DNA of 64,000 bases from Caenorhabditis remanei (GCF_010183535.1 NC_071332.1:13888001-13952000), one strand, 5' to 3'; positions 24,984 through 38,181 are shown, counted from the stretch's first letter. The notes: generated by a model from the sequence alone, not told the origin. Numbers and translations are program-made.

Positions 24984-25437
24984 CCTATTTATTTTGTGTC
25001 ATTTCATACCGATGTGTCTATTCTGTTGTATATCATTATGTACCGGTTGTCAAATGAATCTTTGGGTATTGAAATGTGAATAATATATTTATTACTCTGA
25101 TTTTGAAAGTGATTTACTGTGTTCTTATTCGAATGAGCTTTTGCCAAATCATCCTTGAAAGCTCGAAGCTACCGTAAGAAATAAAGGCGCATTACATATC
25201 AAATCATTGTGAGTCTCACGACGAATTCCTTTATTTTTCTCGAGTTTTTGTTTGTCGGTGTGCACATGCTTTGAGAGGCCCCAAACATGATTTCATTTAT
25301 TACCTTTATCTTCGTTTTTCAGATAATAATGAGCAATTTAAAAATTTAAATTTTTGATAGTTTGGATGCTAAACTACTACATCGTCAATATCTTTAAAAA
25401 AGTTACTTCGCCTTTTCTATTCAAATTTTTTCAGTCA
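24984..25437. other. Intergenic region before the SPK cluster
   Basis: This contains the 3' end of the MATH/BTB gene, probable poly(A) signal AATAATA-type sequences near 25080, and the leader of the next gene. The leader ends at the acceptor TTTTTTCAG|TCAATG at 25428-25440. No gene is seen. Confidence 0.4.
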
Positions 25438-28400
25438 ATGCCACGTCAACTGAACGAAGAAGAAGAGGCTCAAATCTTCAAATTCTTCGCAGAAGAATCG
25501 GAAAATGCCACTTCTCCGTTTGAACTGAACTCGTTTTGCAGTAAATTCAGGAAAAAATACGAAACTGATATTACACACAATGATTTGAAAGTAATGTGAG
25601 TGAGAACAGAATGTGGAGAGCTCCTCTTTCTTGCACAGAATAAAAACCTATAGAATGAGTTTCAGATTCTGCAAATTGCGTCTGAAAATTCACGAAAAGA
25701 ACGAATACGACATGGATTTAAGAGTGAGAATGATGTTTGCTCTGCGTGTGCCAGTCAATTCGGAATTTCTTGTCGTGTTAGTAAACAGGCTCCGCCCACT
25801 CTGAAATATCAACTAATTACAGACTTCGAAAGAATGCCGAAGTAGAAGTCAATCGTCCTGGACGAATAATTTCATACAAGAAATATGATGGAGGATTGGA
25901 ATTGGCGATGAAATCGGTATGAGATGAGATTGAACTCGTATGAGAAAATATACAAAAGTATTTTCAGAAAAGCAAAGTGTCGACTAAAAAATCGAAAATC
26001 AAAAATCCGCCAACAATGCTTAACGCTCAAATCGGAAACTTGAGAGAAAAACACCGATTGGAAACGCCGATTGTAAATGAGTCAATTACTGCATCAGATG
26101 AATTAGATGGCACTGACGGAGAAATAGAGAACATAGCACTTAAAGATTCGTTCGTCGATCCAGCCTTCAGTCGGTTTTCCGATGGCCCCTCTTCCTCAAA
26201 TAGGTCCAAAAGAAATATTCATAAACGAGTGCGATACTCTCCTATAAAAACACCAGATAGAAAACAGAAGAAGAAGAAGAAGTCTACTACGGAAAAATCA
26301 ACATCGAAAACGGCAGATTTTAGAAGAGAAAACGTCGAACCAAATTCTCATACAGGCCGATATTCGATTGATGATGAGAAAGTGTTGAGAATACTCAATC
26401 ATTACGCACCGGCACGAAATAGATCAGATGTAAGGGAAGCAGAAGATACTAGAAGACATCGCATTTGTACATCAACGTCTCCGTTCGATCGATCCACTTA
26501 TCTCAATGCTGATGGATCTGGTCCTTCTTCAAGTGATGCGCCAATGGGAACTGGCCTCCGTTTCTCGTCGACAATGACTGAAAATTATTTTTCTAAACCA
26601 GATGATTTTTCGTCGGGACCGATAGTTCTAGCAGAAAACATGCAAACGTCGTCGACTGGGAAGTATTCATCACCGTGGAACATTCCACCACTCAAGGAGA
26701 TGGTTGAAAGTGAAGATGAAAGAGAATTACTAGACACACAAGAGGAATTTCTGCTTTATAAAAATTCGAGAAGAGAGAAATATGAGCAAAGTGGCGGAGA
26801 ATATCATCAGATCAGAGACAACAAGTTTCAAGATTCTGAAGGTTCCAGTTATTTCACTACGTCTTTAATCCAAACTCAAACGCAACATTTCCCCAAACCA
26901 GAAATCAATTCAACTCAGGAAGAGGCTGAAAATATTCAAAATGAAGATGAGGATGAGGAATTGATCGATATTGAAACTATATCAGAAGAGATCAATTCTG
27001 AACGAAGAGAGGAGGAGCAGTGTGGAGGAAATGTATTGTTTCAGCACGATGGAGCTGTAAATTCGAATGAAAAGTCTACTGAAATCGAAGAGTATAGAAA
27101 TAATATGGATTGTAAAGTTCAGAGAGAAGATTCTGGAATTGGCGGATGTCATGAGTCGGCAGACAGAAAGGATGATTCACCAGCCGAATTTCCTTTTTAT
27201 CAAAGTTTCGCAGAATCTAAGTTTCTTTCAACCTCAGAAGTGTCCGATAAACGTATTGATGAACAAGGTAAATAAAAATCCAAAGTTTCTTCGAAGTACC
27301 AAATATTTTTTAACAGAAACTGTTGACAAGGATTGTAATGTATTGATAAAGGATTCTGAAGAAAGAGACCATGAAATGAATTTGGAAAACGCTCAAAAAC
27401 AGAATGATTCGATTCCCGTCGATCCGAATATTCCAATCGAATCATCCGAACGAAATGGTATTTACAGTCAGAGTTTCGAACATTTAAAAATTGTGAAATT
27501 ACAGGAAACCAACACTATTCTGGTGAAGAGTCACCAGATGTCGTTTTGATAAGCAATAAAGTGAACCAGGAATTAGCTGAGGCTTTTGAAGAAACTATTC
27601 ACAACGATTATGAAATGGAAACAGAACGTTCGAGAGAAGGAGAGCAAGAACATAATATGAAGATCACTCAGAAAGAAGTTGAAGACGTTTCAACGGTTGA
27701 AGCCAATGTTTCAATCAGATCATCTGATCAAATAGGTAGCAAGATGATTGAATTCATAATTGTAACTGAGACATTTACAGAAAATGGGCTCGACTCTACG
27801 GAAGAGTCCACAGAGTTCGCTTCAAATGAATTGGGAAATGAAATCCAAGAATCATCTGAAATTGTGAAGGAAGCTATTGGCACTGGCTGCAATATGGAAT
27901 CAGAGGGTTCGAGAGAAGAACTAAATTTGGAAAGAACTCAGAAAGAAGTTGAATCAGTGGCAATGGGCGACACAGAACCAAATCTTCAGGAAACTATAAT
28001 TGCCTCACAACTTGAGATGGACTTCGTTTCGAATAATCAAGATCTGAACAATGTTTTGGATGTGTCAATTAACAACAAATGCGCGCAGAAGAGAACTCAT
28101 GATTTGACTAATCCGCTTATCTACTCTGATGTCTCCGGACACTCAACAAGTACTCAAAGATGCCAATCCGTTCAAATCCCTGTAACGCACAATAATGAAA
28201 TACAGGACAAACAGAAATCAGTTTCGCCGTCGTTTCGCTTTGCACCGAAAAGACCTAGAGAAGAACTTCCGGAGGAAAGGTCATCGATTCTTGCAAGTTT
28301 TCGCATTCAAAATCCCAAGAAGAGCAACGAGACTGCCATTCATAAATCTGAAACTCGTATTGCCCCAAAAAGCTCGGTATCTAGTGTAGAAAAGGCGTCT

Positions 28401-29186
28401 ACAAAGCCAACGATAGTTATTCCACCAGAAAAGATCCACAGGTCTTCGATTCCCAACTCAAAAATCTCAATTAAAGAAAACATTTATACGGAACACTCTC
28501 TGATTTCGACTGCTCCTGACAGTTACGAAAAGAGTAAACGTGCTCCGATTGGGACTGAAGAGAATCCAGAAGACGTCGGATTAAGTTCTTCTGAAATTGA
28601 TTCAATTGATTCAACTGCTGATAAAAAACCGAAACCTGAATTTCTGTCACCAAAAAGAGAAGAAGATTCATCTAAACCAGTGGAATGGTTCATATACTCT
28701 AAAGCATTGCTTCACCAGTTACGTGCTATAATAATAACTTTGGATTCTCCATTACTCGTGGATCTTCGTAAAGCAGTTGAAGACAATTTCAATACAATTA
28801 AAGACAAGGTGAGGGTGGTTAACAGTATTATCTTATCTTCAATCTTTTTTTCAGAAAATTCCAATTCAAGGAATCATTTCAGTACTCCAAACACTTCTCT
28901 ATGTAACTGTAAACTCTGCAAAACCAGAAGAGAATTCGAATAGCTCATTAAGTTTGAAAAGTTTTCTCACTGTTCTTCGACATACTCTCAACAATTTTGA
29001 AATTTCCGATCTGGGTGCTTTTGGAGAAGAAATCAAACAAGAAATCAATAAAATAGGAAAAGACGATAAGGTTTGAATTTCTAGAATTTCTAGTTGTTTC
29101 AGAAAATAAATGTATTATTTCAGACTGTGTCCATAGAGAAGATCCGGCCAGCATTCGAAACCATTCTCCTTTTGACAAAAATATGA
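25438..29186 (+). CDS. SPK gene A (single SPK domain, long acidic linker, C-terminal helical module)
   Basis: Eight exons: 25438-25595, 25666-25776, 25823-25916, 25968-27267, 27317-27457, 27505-28808, 28855-29070, 29124-29186; 1,128 residues. Start: MPRQLNEEEE, 3 bp after TTTTTTCAG. Residues 1-120 form one SPK domain (PF04435 type: FFAEESENATSPFELNSFCS, then FCKLRLKIHEK, FALRVPVNSEFLV and the strand RIISYKKYDGGLEL). A long, charged Ser/Glu-rich linker follows, with repeat-like exons. The C-terminus has two helical repeats, each with an intron after DK (TIKDK|KIPIQGI and GKDDK|TVSIEKI). It is the only plus-strand member and lies tail to tail with SPK gene B. SPK domains occur in many nematode proteins of unknown function; a nuclear role is only suggested by the basic stretches. 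A 45 bp in-frame segment at 27738-27782 may be an optional intron. Confidence 0.75.
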
Positions 29187-29501
29187 GTGTTCTCTGCTGT
29201 TCGATCAATCATCAATTACTTCTCATCCTATAATTATCATTTTTATTATTCATCTAAAATTCGTTTTATTGTATGACACTGTTCGCTTATGAAAGTGTTT
29301 AATTTCATTCATATAGGTTTTACTTCTGTTCGCAGATTTTTACTGATAAAATAGTTTTATTGAACATTATTTATATCTTAATATGCTACATAGTAAAAAC
29401 ATTTGATTTTACGAGTGATCTCTAACATGATAATTTCTATGACAAAACTAGGACGAAATCGAAACGAGAATACAATAATGATTGAAAACAAACATAAAAA
29501 A
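29187..29501. other. Short convergent gap between SPK genes A and B
   Basis: About 315 bp of AT-rich DNA between two converging stop codons (29186 on +, 29502 on -). It must hold both 3' UTRs. Nothing else is seen. Confidence 0.5.
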
Positions 29502-31695
29502 TTACAATTGACACATGGGAGCAACGGTGCTAACTGTCATGGTGATGGCAAGACAAATCGAAGAAATTGGAATTTTCTGAAACGAAAAGATTAACTCTAT
29601 GCCCTGCTCACTTCTTTTTCACCTTATCTTGACCTTCATTCATAATTTGGTTGAGCTTCTCTCGGAAAGAATCGAATTTCGGATGATCAATGAAGGGTAT
29701 AGATCCTTGCAAAAGTAGAATGAATTCTCCAAGACTCATAGTTTCTACACTGTCTGGCACGCAGGTCTTTGCCGTCGGATTGACAATTTGAAGACAAGAT
29801 CCCATGGCGACGAGCACTTTATTGATTGGAACACTCTGAAAACAAAATAAATTATTCTGAAAACAGCAGAGAAACACTTACGACATCTCTGCTTCCCAAT
29901 TTTAGAAGCCGTTCATTGATTTTGCTCACAGATTTATAACTAAAATTTGTATCTAATGTCCCAACTACTCCGAGTAGAAGATGTAGAAAATCTTTGAGGC
30001 TTGTTGAGTCATCAACTGGTTCTTCTAGTGTTTCATATAGAATCTCCGGCTTTATCAATGGAACCGCTTCGAAATTTTCGAGAGGATATTCTTCGACTTC
30101 GTCCTTAAACTGCATCAGATCGTTTATTGGTTCCGGTATCAGAGCATCGACATCTTCTAGCCACTGCTGCTCGGATTCGATATTATCACGCATTGGTGAA
30201 CTCTGATGGTTTTCTGTTTTAATTGTATGATTATCACTTTGCTCCATATTATTACTATTTTCCAGTTTAATTCTCTTGGAACTACTCGGATTGAGGTCGC
30301 CAGGATCCGTTCGTTTTCTGATTCCTTTACTTGTAGATAACCCTCCAATTTCCTTCTCTCCAGAATGATCACTATCATCCGATGGTTCCTCTGGTTTTGG
30401 TGTAAGCAAATCTTGTCTTTCAGTACTGTTTCCATTAGCCTTTTGTGACGAACTGATTGGTATTTGCAAGACATTTTGTTTGTAATCGTCTTCGACTCGA
30501 TGAGATTCATCAGAGATGTGATCAGTTGCATTCGTCTTCGATGAGCTATTTCTCAATTTCCTCTTTCTCTGACATGATTCAGAATCATCTGAATTTGTCA
30601 CAACTCTATCGGAACTATCAAAAGTATCTTCATTCGCATCTTCTCGTTCTTCGACTTCCTCTTTCCTCTCATCTTCTTCTGAACTTCTCTGAATAACTTC
30701 TAACTTCAAGTTTCCATCTTTTGTTTCATATCTCTTGATTCTCTGTTCGGCATCCAATTCTACTATTCCATCTCTTTGAAGTCTGAAACATTTCCACGAT
30801 TTCCCATCTGTGAATCATGTCAAAATAGCTTACTCTTCGAGAAGTTCCTCTCCAATTTCTGTTTTCATTACATACAACATTCGTATTCTCGTCTCCTTAT
30901 CTTTATGCACATATTCATAAATCTCTTCATTCAAAAGGCGAACTCTGAAATATAGTTTTCATAAAAACACGGTTTGTTATTTTTTCTCACAAGTCTTCGA
31001 AAGTTTCATTTTCTCTCAGTTCCACAATTTCATATTCTTCTTCATAAAATCTCAACATTTCGATAGCCGGCATACGATTCGGAGAAACTTTCTTTGATAT
31101 TCTCGCGCAGTAACTCAGAATATTTCTCATTTGTAGAAGGTATTTTTGTCGCTGAAAAAAAGATTTCAATACAACATAAAAATTAAAAAATAGAAGAGTA
31201 CTTCATTATCGCTCAATTCAATGCTTCCGTCGGTCTTCTTGTACTGCACAATTCGTCTTTTGTTAACGTCTCGAGTTCTCACTATTGCGTGTTTGTGTAA
31301 TCTGAAAGCGACAATTCTCGTTGTTCGATGGCTCTTGTCAAATTTCAGAAAACAATTACTTACTCTTTCAGAAATGAGGGATGAACTGGAGCTTGTAGAG
31401 CGAAAAGTATCCTCACTTTTGTTTCTTCATCAACATCTTTCCTCTCGTGAAGTTTCAGAAGATGCTCATTGAGCCTGAAAGTTGAGTTTGATGTTCCATC
31501 GATAAAAACAGAGAATTTATCAAAATTTTACTTCTCGCGTAGTGCTGTTTCTGAAAGAGGGCATCTGTACTTTTCGATGAACCGTCTCAACAATTGAGCC
31601 GGTGATGAATAAGATTCTCGTCTACTCGATCGATATGCCACGTATTTCATCAATTCAAAGCACAAATCTTCTTCGTTGTCACTTCCAGAATTCAT
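29502..31695 (-). CDS. SPK gene B (two SPK domains plus C-terminal module)
   Basis: Exons, 5' to 3': 31695-31532, 31474-31364, 31301-31202, 31151-30991, 30944-30834, 30782-29882, 29835-29623, 29576-29502; 611 residues. Start: MNSGSDNEED, 3 bp after TTTCAG. SPK1 covers exons 1-3 (KLHERKDVDEETKVRILFAL) and SPK2 exons 4-6 (EIYEYVHKDKETRIRMLYVM, then RIKRYETKDGNLKLE). The linker is Glu/Ser-rich with basic patches (KRKLRN, GIRKR, SKRIK). The C-terminal repeats end with a separate small exon (KIPISSICLAI...APMCQL). Without that last splice (donor AAG|GTGAAA) the frame would stop early at 29608; the homologous exon in the neighbours supports the splice. SPK2 is the most diverged in the cluster. Confidence 0.7.
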
Positions 31696-32371
31696 CTTCT
31701 GAAATAAGAAAATGAGTTGGAACAAAACAAGGTTTTTCATTCATAGTGTTCGGTTGTTCACGTGCTATTTTCTTCAATAAGAAACGTGTAAGAACAAGTC
31801 AAAGAGACTCTACTCGACGAATACCGCGAGCGAAATAATTATGTGCTTTTCTGCAGAATGTAATGGTTCACAACACGAATTACAGAGAAGTTAAATATTT
31901 AAATTCAAGGAGAAAATATAAGCCTTTAACTTTATTGACGGTATAAAATAATATTAACTTTCACCGAAAGACACATACGGCGGAAAACAATCCCGAGATT
32001 AACCAGAATGGAACAGAACATGAAACTATTAATGTAATTGTTGAGTTCACTATTACGGGATTTGTTATCAGTTGATGTACAAATGATAATGTTTGTTTTT
32101 AGAAAATAACGACACCTGGCCGAGGTTTGAAACCTTGAGAAGTCATGAAAAAGAATATTCAATTAGAAAGAAACCGAAAACAAATTGAAGGGAAACATTC
32201 ATCATTCTTTCGATAGTTACCGAAGATCGGAACATTTAAAACGAATTTGCAAATTGATTCTAAATATATAAAACATAACAGAAAATAAAACAATAGTATC
32301 GAAGTTATTTCTAATAAATACATGTTATTCAGCGGATAACTAATGATATAGACAACATAAACAACAAGAAA
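31696..32371. other. Intergenic region between SPK genes C and B
   Basis: AT-rich DNA holding the 3' UTR of gene C and the upstream region of gene B. I see no gene, no clear repeat and no RNA gene. Confidence 0.4.
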
Positions 32372-34410
32372 TTAATGGCAGACAATATTGAGCATCGTCT
32401 CGAAAGCAGATAAGACCTTCTCCATTGCCACTGTCTGAAACATATCGATAAATATTTTTATTTGAGTAAAATCCAACCTTCGTCTGATTTTCGGGATCAT
32501 TTGTCAAGGTCCTCAATTTCCGTTGGAGCTCATAAAGGGATCGATCATAATAACAAGTGACCATTAGTAGAATCAGAACTAAATCTTTCAGCTTCGGCGT
32601 CGTATCTTCTGGTGTTGCACTCAGTTCCGCACTTTTTGTGAATATGTAGAGGCATGATTCCAAAGAAGAACGAATAACTTCGATTGGAACTTCCTGAAAA
32701 ATAAAAATGCATTGCTTTATTTTGTAGAAAAAACTCACTTCATCTTGATGTCTCAATTCCTTGATCTTTTCTTTCATCTTCTGTTGAATTATGTAAAGCT
32801 TGACGGAATCCAAAGTGACGACAGGAGAATACAACAATTTCAGAAACTCTTGAAGACTAACCCAGTCCTGTGATTGTTCTGTTAATACATCACGTTTGTC
32901 TTGATTATTCTCGGTTTTTATAGTTTTGACTCCAGTAGAATCCAATGTTCGTGATTGCACATCTGGCTTCGAGTCAACACTTTCTGTTCCTGAATCCTTT
33001 GAAATATCCTGATGATTAATCGGGCTCGGCGATGAAACTTCTTCATTTTTGATCAACTCCACATTCATAGAAATTGAGACGTTATCACTTCCCAGATTAC
33101 AGTTTGAATCACCATTCACAGTGTCTTCAGTTTTGATAGTTTTCTCAGAACTCTTTTCGCTTATCTTCGGTTTCTTCCGGCTAATAGATTCAGCAATATT
33201 AGTGACATCTATATAACTTGTCAACGGCTTCCTTTCCAAATCATTTTGATCAAACAGTACACCGTAGCTTGACACTCTTTTTCTTGACCTGAAATATCAT
33301 TGGCATTCACTCATTTCCTCCGTTCGTCATTACTTACACTCTTCCACTTCTTGTCAATTCATCTTTTTTCTCATCATTTTTCACGCTTTCTTTGTCATCT
33401 TTATCAGATTCGAGAGCATCATCCACGGTGTCATTGATCCTGTGAGTCATCTCTGATCTTCTTTTCGCAGACAAACTGTGTTCTCCTTTCAACTTCAGAC
33501 TTTTGTCATTTGCCACGTATTTGGTGATTCTGTTTTTGGAATCAAGCTTCACTTCGGCGTTTTCTTCAAGTCTAAAATAATACATTTGTTAAAACAGACG
33601 ATGAATTTCCACCCACTTCTTCAAATATTTTTCTGAAACCACCGCTCCAGATATAAACATCATTTTGACTTTAGTACTGTCAGCGAAGTGAGTGGACGAA
33701 TGCAAGTGTCTTTTGATGGCCCGATATCTGAATGTAATAATGATTTCGTTTTGCGTTGCGAACCTTCTAAAACCTGCTATCTAATATCGAGAGTGAGACT
33801 GAAGTCTTAGAGTAATTTTGAAATTCTGTTATAAATGTAGAGTCAGTCAACACATAATCGGTCGTCTGTGACTTTTTCGCTAGAAACTCCAACATTTTCT
33901 TTTCTCTTTCCTGGCTCAAACGGTGTGGACAGAGCTGAAAATAAACGAATTGTTACCAATATATACCGGTGTTCTTACATGAATTCCTCTCAATTCGAAA
34001 CCGCCTCCTTTCTTTTTGTACTCAGTAATTCTCCGTGCATGATCTGTTTGAACGTCTCCAGATTCCTTAATTTTTAAAAGAAAACCACTGTCGACCGAAG
34101 CGCTCAAAGCGAATATCATTCGAATTTTCGTCTCTTCGTCCATGTTTTCGAGTTCATGAATTTTTACACGATATTCAAAGATTCTATAACAATTAATTAG
34201 GAGTTTTTATGACATCGAACTGATTCATTCTTACTTTGTACTCAAACTATTGACTGTGAGCGCCGACTTCGTTTCTGTCAGAAATTCTTTACACAATTCT
34301 TTGATTTTCAACGGAGATTCGGCGGTTTTCGCTTTTTCAATCAAGAAATTGTACAGCAGATTAGTTGTTTCCTCATCGCTTTCGATATTTTCTGCTTGCC
34401 CGGCAGACAT
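32372..34410 (-). CDS. SPK gene C (two SPK domains, one SPK intron lost)
   Basis: Exons: 34410-34235, 34183-33979, 33934-33774, 33727-33617, 33571-33338, 33288-32739, 32693-32478, 32434-32372; 571 residues. Start: MSAGQAENIESDEE just after TTTTCAG. SPK1 spans exons 1-2 (KIHELENMDEETKIRMIFAL... RRITEYKKKGGGFELRG). In its neighbours an intron splits this region after the FLxx position; here the two parts are fused in one exon. SPK2 spans exons 3-5 (ADSTKVKMMFISG; RITKYVANDKSLKLKG). The linker motif TRSGRV is followed across a phase-2 intron by SRKR. The C-terminal module is complete (SLQEFLKLL... EVPIEVIRSSLESCLYIF; then the last exon TVAMEKVLSAFETM). Confidence 0.75.
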
Positions 34411-35173
34411 TTTCTGAAAAGAAAACTTTAATTAGAAGGAAAAATGGCTCGGCGTCGGCGGCACGGATAGGAATAATAATCTCGACAATGCTCTTTCAAA
34501 GGAGGTAAATACTTTGTTTAAGATTTGCGAGAATAAGAATTGTCCCGTTTAAGAACTGATTCCGCGGAAGAGTATTTAAACCCGTTTTTTAATAAACGGT
34601 ACAGGTCTTATTCGCGCAGTTCTTAAACGAAGTATTTAGCACCCTTTCAAGCGTTTAATGGACAAATTAGACTGAAAAAATACTTGCTGGAATTGCGAAA
34701 ATAGTAGATAAATGAATCAACATTGAACTTGTGCGAAAAAGAAAACAGACAAGAAAAAATAGCGAAGTTATATGATAATGGGCGGGGCGAGGAATTTGTG
34801 CGGCAATTTGCTGAAACTTTGCGCGCAGTTGCGGGATACAAATTTGCAAGTCTATTTTAATTTTGTGACACGGAAACTTGATAAAAGACAGCGGTCATAA
34901 GTACTTTCAATAATCTGTTTTTGATTCTCAAAAATGGGTAATCAAATAGAGAACAAAATAATCAACAACAAAACAGCTTGGTTGTGTCAGTTTCAGAAGC
35001 GAAGACAATCATGCAAGATCACTGAAAAGCATTAACATTAACATACTGTGAAAATCCTTGGCCAAACTTTATTTTTTTCACAGTATTGAGAGTGATACAG
35101 TATTTTAAAATGAATGCTTTATTGTGTAACTGTATACTAGTAAAATTTTGAAAGTGACAATTTTCGGAAATAA
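34411..35173. other. Intergenic region between SPK genes D and C, with a MITE
   Basis: The 34500-34643 part is an inverted-repeat element (separate entry). The rest, 34650-35173, is AT-rich with no gene seen. 35040-35110 contains short palindromic ACAGTATTTT motifs. Confidence 0.4.
34500..34643. mobile_element. Inverted-repeat MITE (imperfect arms about 50 bp)
   Basis: Left arm GGTAAATACTTTGTTTAAGA (34502 on) pairs, with mismatches, with the complement of the right arm that ends TCTTAAACGAAGTATTTAGC (to 34640). The arms stay similar for about 50 bp and leave a short centre. CTTTCAA flanks both ends (34493-34499, 34644-34650) and may be a target duplication. It does not sit flush with the arms, so the exact ends are uncertain. 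Confidence 0.6.
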
Positions 35174-37882
35174 TTATTGGGGACTATTAGTAGGAGCCAA
35201 AATGTCGAGTGTCGTGTTCAGTGCAAGGCGAATCGTGTCGATGGAAATTTTCTGTAACATTCAAGTATTATTTTCAAACTTCCTGGTTGTGTGTAACTTT
35301 TTCTAAAATTGGTAGTTCTACGAGTAGTCCTCTCAATTTATGTTTAAATGCCTCTAACGATGTGTTCTTGATGCAGAAAATGGAGTTTTCTAGATGGTAA
35401 ATGAAGTTTTTGAGACTTTTTGACTCATTGTCTGGTTCTGATTTCATTGTTGAGTTCTTGACAACCATGAGGAGACAAGTCTCGAGGGAAATTGAAATAT
35501 AATCGATTGGAACTTCCTGGAAAAACAAACAGAATAATCAGGCGATTGTGAACAACTCTCACGTCATACTGGAACTTCTCGAGCATAGACTTAATTTTAA
35601 GATCGACATCAGATAAATTTGGAGTGTTCAATTTCAGTACAAGTCCATGAAGAGCTTCTAAATACTCCTTGAGTGCTGTTTCATCTTCATTTGCAAGAAT
35701 ATCCGGGATGCTCTCAAAATCATCGATTATTTCCTCTACTTTACATTCTTTGAGAGTTGGCTGAATCTCCATCGGAACTGTTTGCTCACTGCCCACCCAT
35801 TCGTCATCATTGGGAAAACAGGCCAGTGGAATCTCTTGCTTACTCTCAACAAGTTGTCTAGAGGTGGAGGAAGAAATCGGAATATGCTCATAATCCATTG
35901 ATGATTCTTGTTTAATTGCAATGGATTCCCATTCCATATTCTCTATTTTCAAATGTTCTCTAAGAGCTAGTAAACCGAAATCTCCAGAACTTTCCCCTGA
36001 AGACTGTTTGGTTCGTTTGGTTCTATCAATATCATGACGCTGGTTGATCTCGGATGTAGTTCCATTATCGAAACAAGAAGAACGGATACTCAAACTTCGT
36101 TTTCTTGATCTAAATTTATTTTTTAAAGGAAAGCTAAATGATATCATCCGACTTACACTCTTCCACTTCTCGTGATGATTGGAACTTTCTTCTTCTCCTC
36201 CACCTGTGCGGGTTCTTCTTCTAAGTCCTCAATCTCACTTAAATCAGAGTCACTTCCTCCATTATCAGACGTATCATCTGTATTTTCATCCTCTTCTTCA
36301 CCCTCATCTGTTTCATCCAAATCACTGGGAAGAACTATGTTACTAACTCTCTGTCTTCTACTAACATCGAGTTCTTCAGAATGTTTCCCTTCAAGTTTCA
36401 AACTCCCATCATATGCTTCGTATCGAATAATTCTGTTATTTTCATCCACCTCGACAATTGCCTCGTTTCGAAGTCTAAAAATAATGTATGCGTGTTTCGT
36501 TTGCAGTCTAGATTTGCTCTTACAGACGAAGAAAATCAGGATTAACAGTACCACTCAATGCGAACATCATCTTAACTTTCGTAGGAGTTTCCATATTTTT
36601 GTATTCAAGAATGTTCTCACGGATACTCTCGATTCTATAAATAATTTCATATGGCATATAGTTAATATCTACCAACTACCTGCTTCTCAAACGACTGACT
36701 CTTTGATGCCTACCAAATTGCATCTTAATTTCTGAAGCTAATTGTTCAATATTGACAGGCGAGGTAGCATTTTCCGTTCGATTCATCAAGACTTTCAACA
36801 AATTGATCCTACGACATCTATCTGATTGATTATAATCCTCTTTGCCTTCTTCCTCATTGTATTCTTCCCATTTCCGCTGCCGTCCAGCTCTATGGCCTTC
36901 TCTAATTTTTGAAGAATGACTGTGTTCACCCTCTAATTCCAAACTTCCGTCATTTGCTCTGTACGTTGTAATTCGATTCTTTTCATCTACTCCTACTTCA
37001 GCGTCTTCTCGAAGTCTACAATAAAAACTTTTTCCAGAAAAATTATATCAACATACTCTTTGAGAACACGTTCTGGAAGTTTCGTGCTTGAAATGAACAT
37101 CATTCGGATTTTTGTGGCCTTATCGAAATTAGGAGATTCATAAATCTCATCTTTGATACGTGGATATCTGAAACAGTTGTGTTGATTCTTCTGAAACTCT
37201 CATTAAATTCCCATCGCCAACCTTCTCTTCAGAGTTAGAAACTCGTTCGAAGTCAAATTCAACGCTTTGAATTCTCTCAAAAACAGTCTATCTGGAAGTG
37301 GAGTTTTCATTGTTTCTGATTTATTTGCCAAAAACTGAAGAATCAGTTTATGTTTTGATTCGCAGAGATTCGGATTGGCCATCTGAAAAACTTCAATTTT
37401 TTTTTTGATTGCTATCACGATTACAAACATGTTTTCCGCTCATTTCGAGACCTCCTCCATTCTTCTTGTATTCAATGATTCGCTGGTATCTATCCACTTT
37501 CACGTACGCTTCTTTTCTTAATCTGTAATATAAAAGTGTTCAGAAATGTTATATAAAAGGTCCTTACTCAGTCAAAAAATCTGGTTCAATTTGAACGCTC
37601 AATGCAAAAAGCATTTCAACTTTAGTGTCCATGTCAAACTCGTCCGATTCATGAATTTTCATGCGAAGTCTTTGGATTCTGAAATAAGAAATTAGTTGAA
37701 ATCTTCGTGAGTTCCATTAACCTTTGCCTCAAACACTCCATTGTTTTATCTGAACCAATTTCTTCTTTAAACTGTTTGCATAGTTTTGCAATAGACAGTG
37801 GAGATTTTACATTTTTCGACTTTTCTGCCGCATATCTCATTAGGTGAGCATTTTCCTCTTCATATTTGTCAGGAAGAGACAT
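35174..37882 (-). CDS. SPK gene D (three SPK domains plus C-terminal module)
   Basis: Exons: 37882-37722, 37678-37568, 37522-37429, 37382-37222, 37167-37057, 37015-36680, 36634-36524, 36474-36157, 36109-35563, 35516-35298, 35251-35174; 748 residues. Start: MSLPDKYEEEN, 3 bp after TTTCAG. SPK1 exons 1-3, SPK2 exons 4-6, SPK3 exons 6-8. Each has the pattern helical part | KIHES..DTKVEMLFAL | LRKEAxVxVDxxxRIIxY. The 111 nt middle exon occurs three times at exactly the same length. ITRSGRV joins SRKRSLS across a phase-2 intron. The C-terminal repeat exons end KISIDTIRLALNTTL. The last splice uses donor AAA|GTTACA; without it the frame would stop early at 35274. Confidence 0.8.
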
Positions 37883-38181
37883 TATCTGAAAGAATACGAA
37901 TGCAAATTTTTCAAGTGAAAATCGTTTTGGTAAATAAAACAATCGATGTGAAACGACATTTTTCAACGAACGTTAGAGGAATGGATTAACAACAAAATAT
38001 TACTTTATTGAGAACATAACAAGGACGTGCAAATACAAATAATGATTTGCACTAACTGGGTGATAAACTGCTAACAAATTGTTCAAAATTTCGAATAACA
38101 TATAACATTGATAATACATTATACAGATAATCATTTGAATGAGACCGGGTTGGAACTGCAACTTTGAAAACAATAAGCGAA
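37883..38181. other. 300 bp gap between SPK genes E and D
   Basis: This holds the 3' UTR of gene E and the leader of gene D, which ends in TTTCAG|ATAATG. 37925-38104 is similar, but not identical, to 43424-43602 and 48922-49100. Confidence 0.5.
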
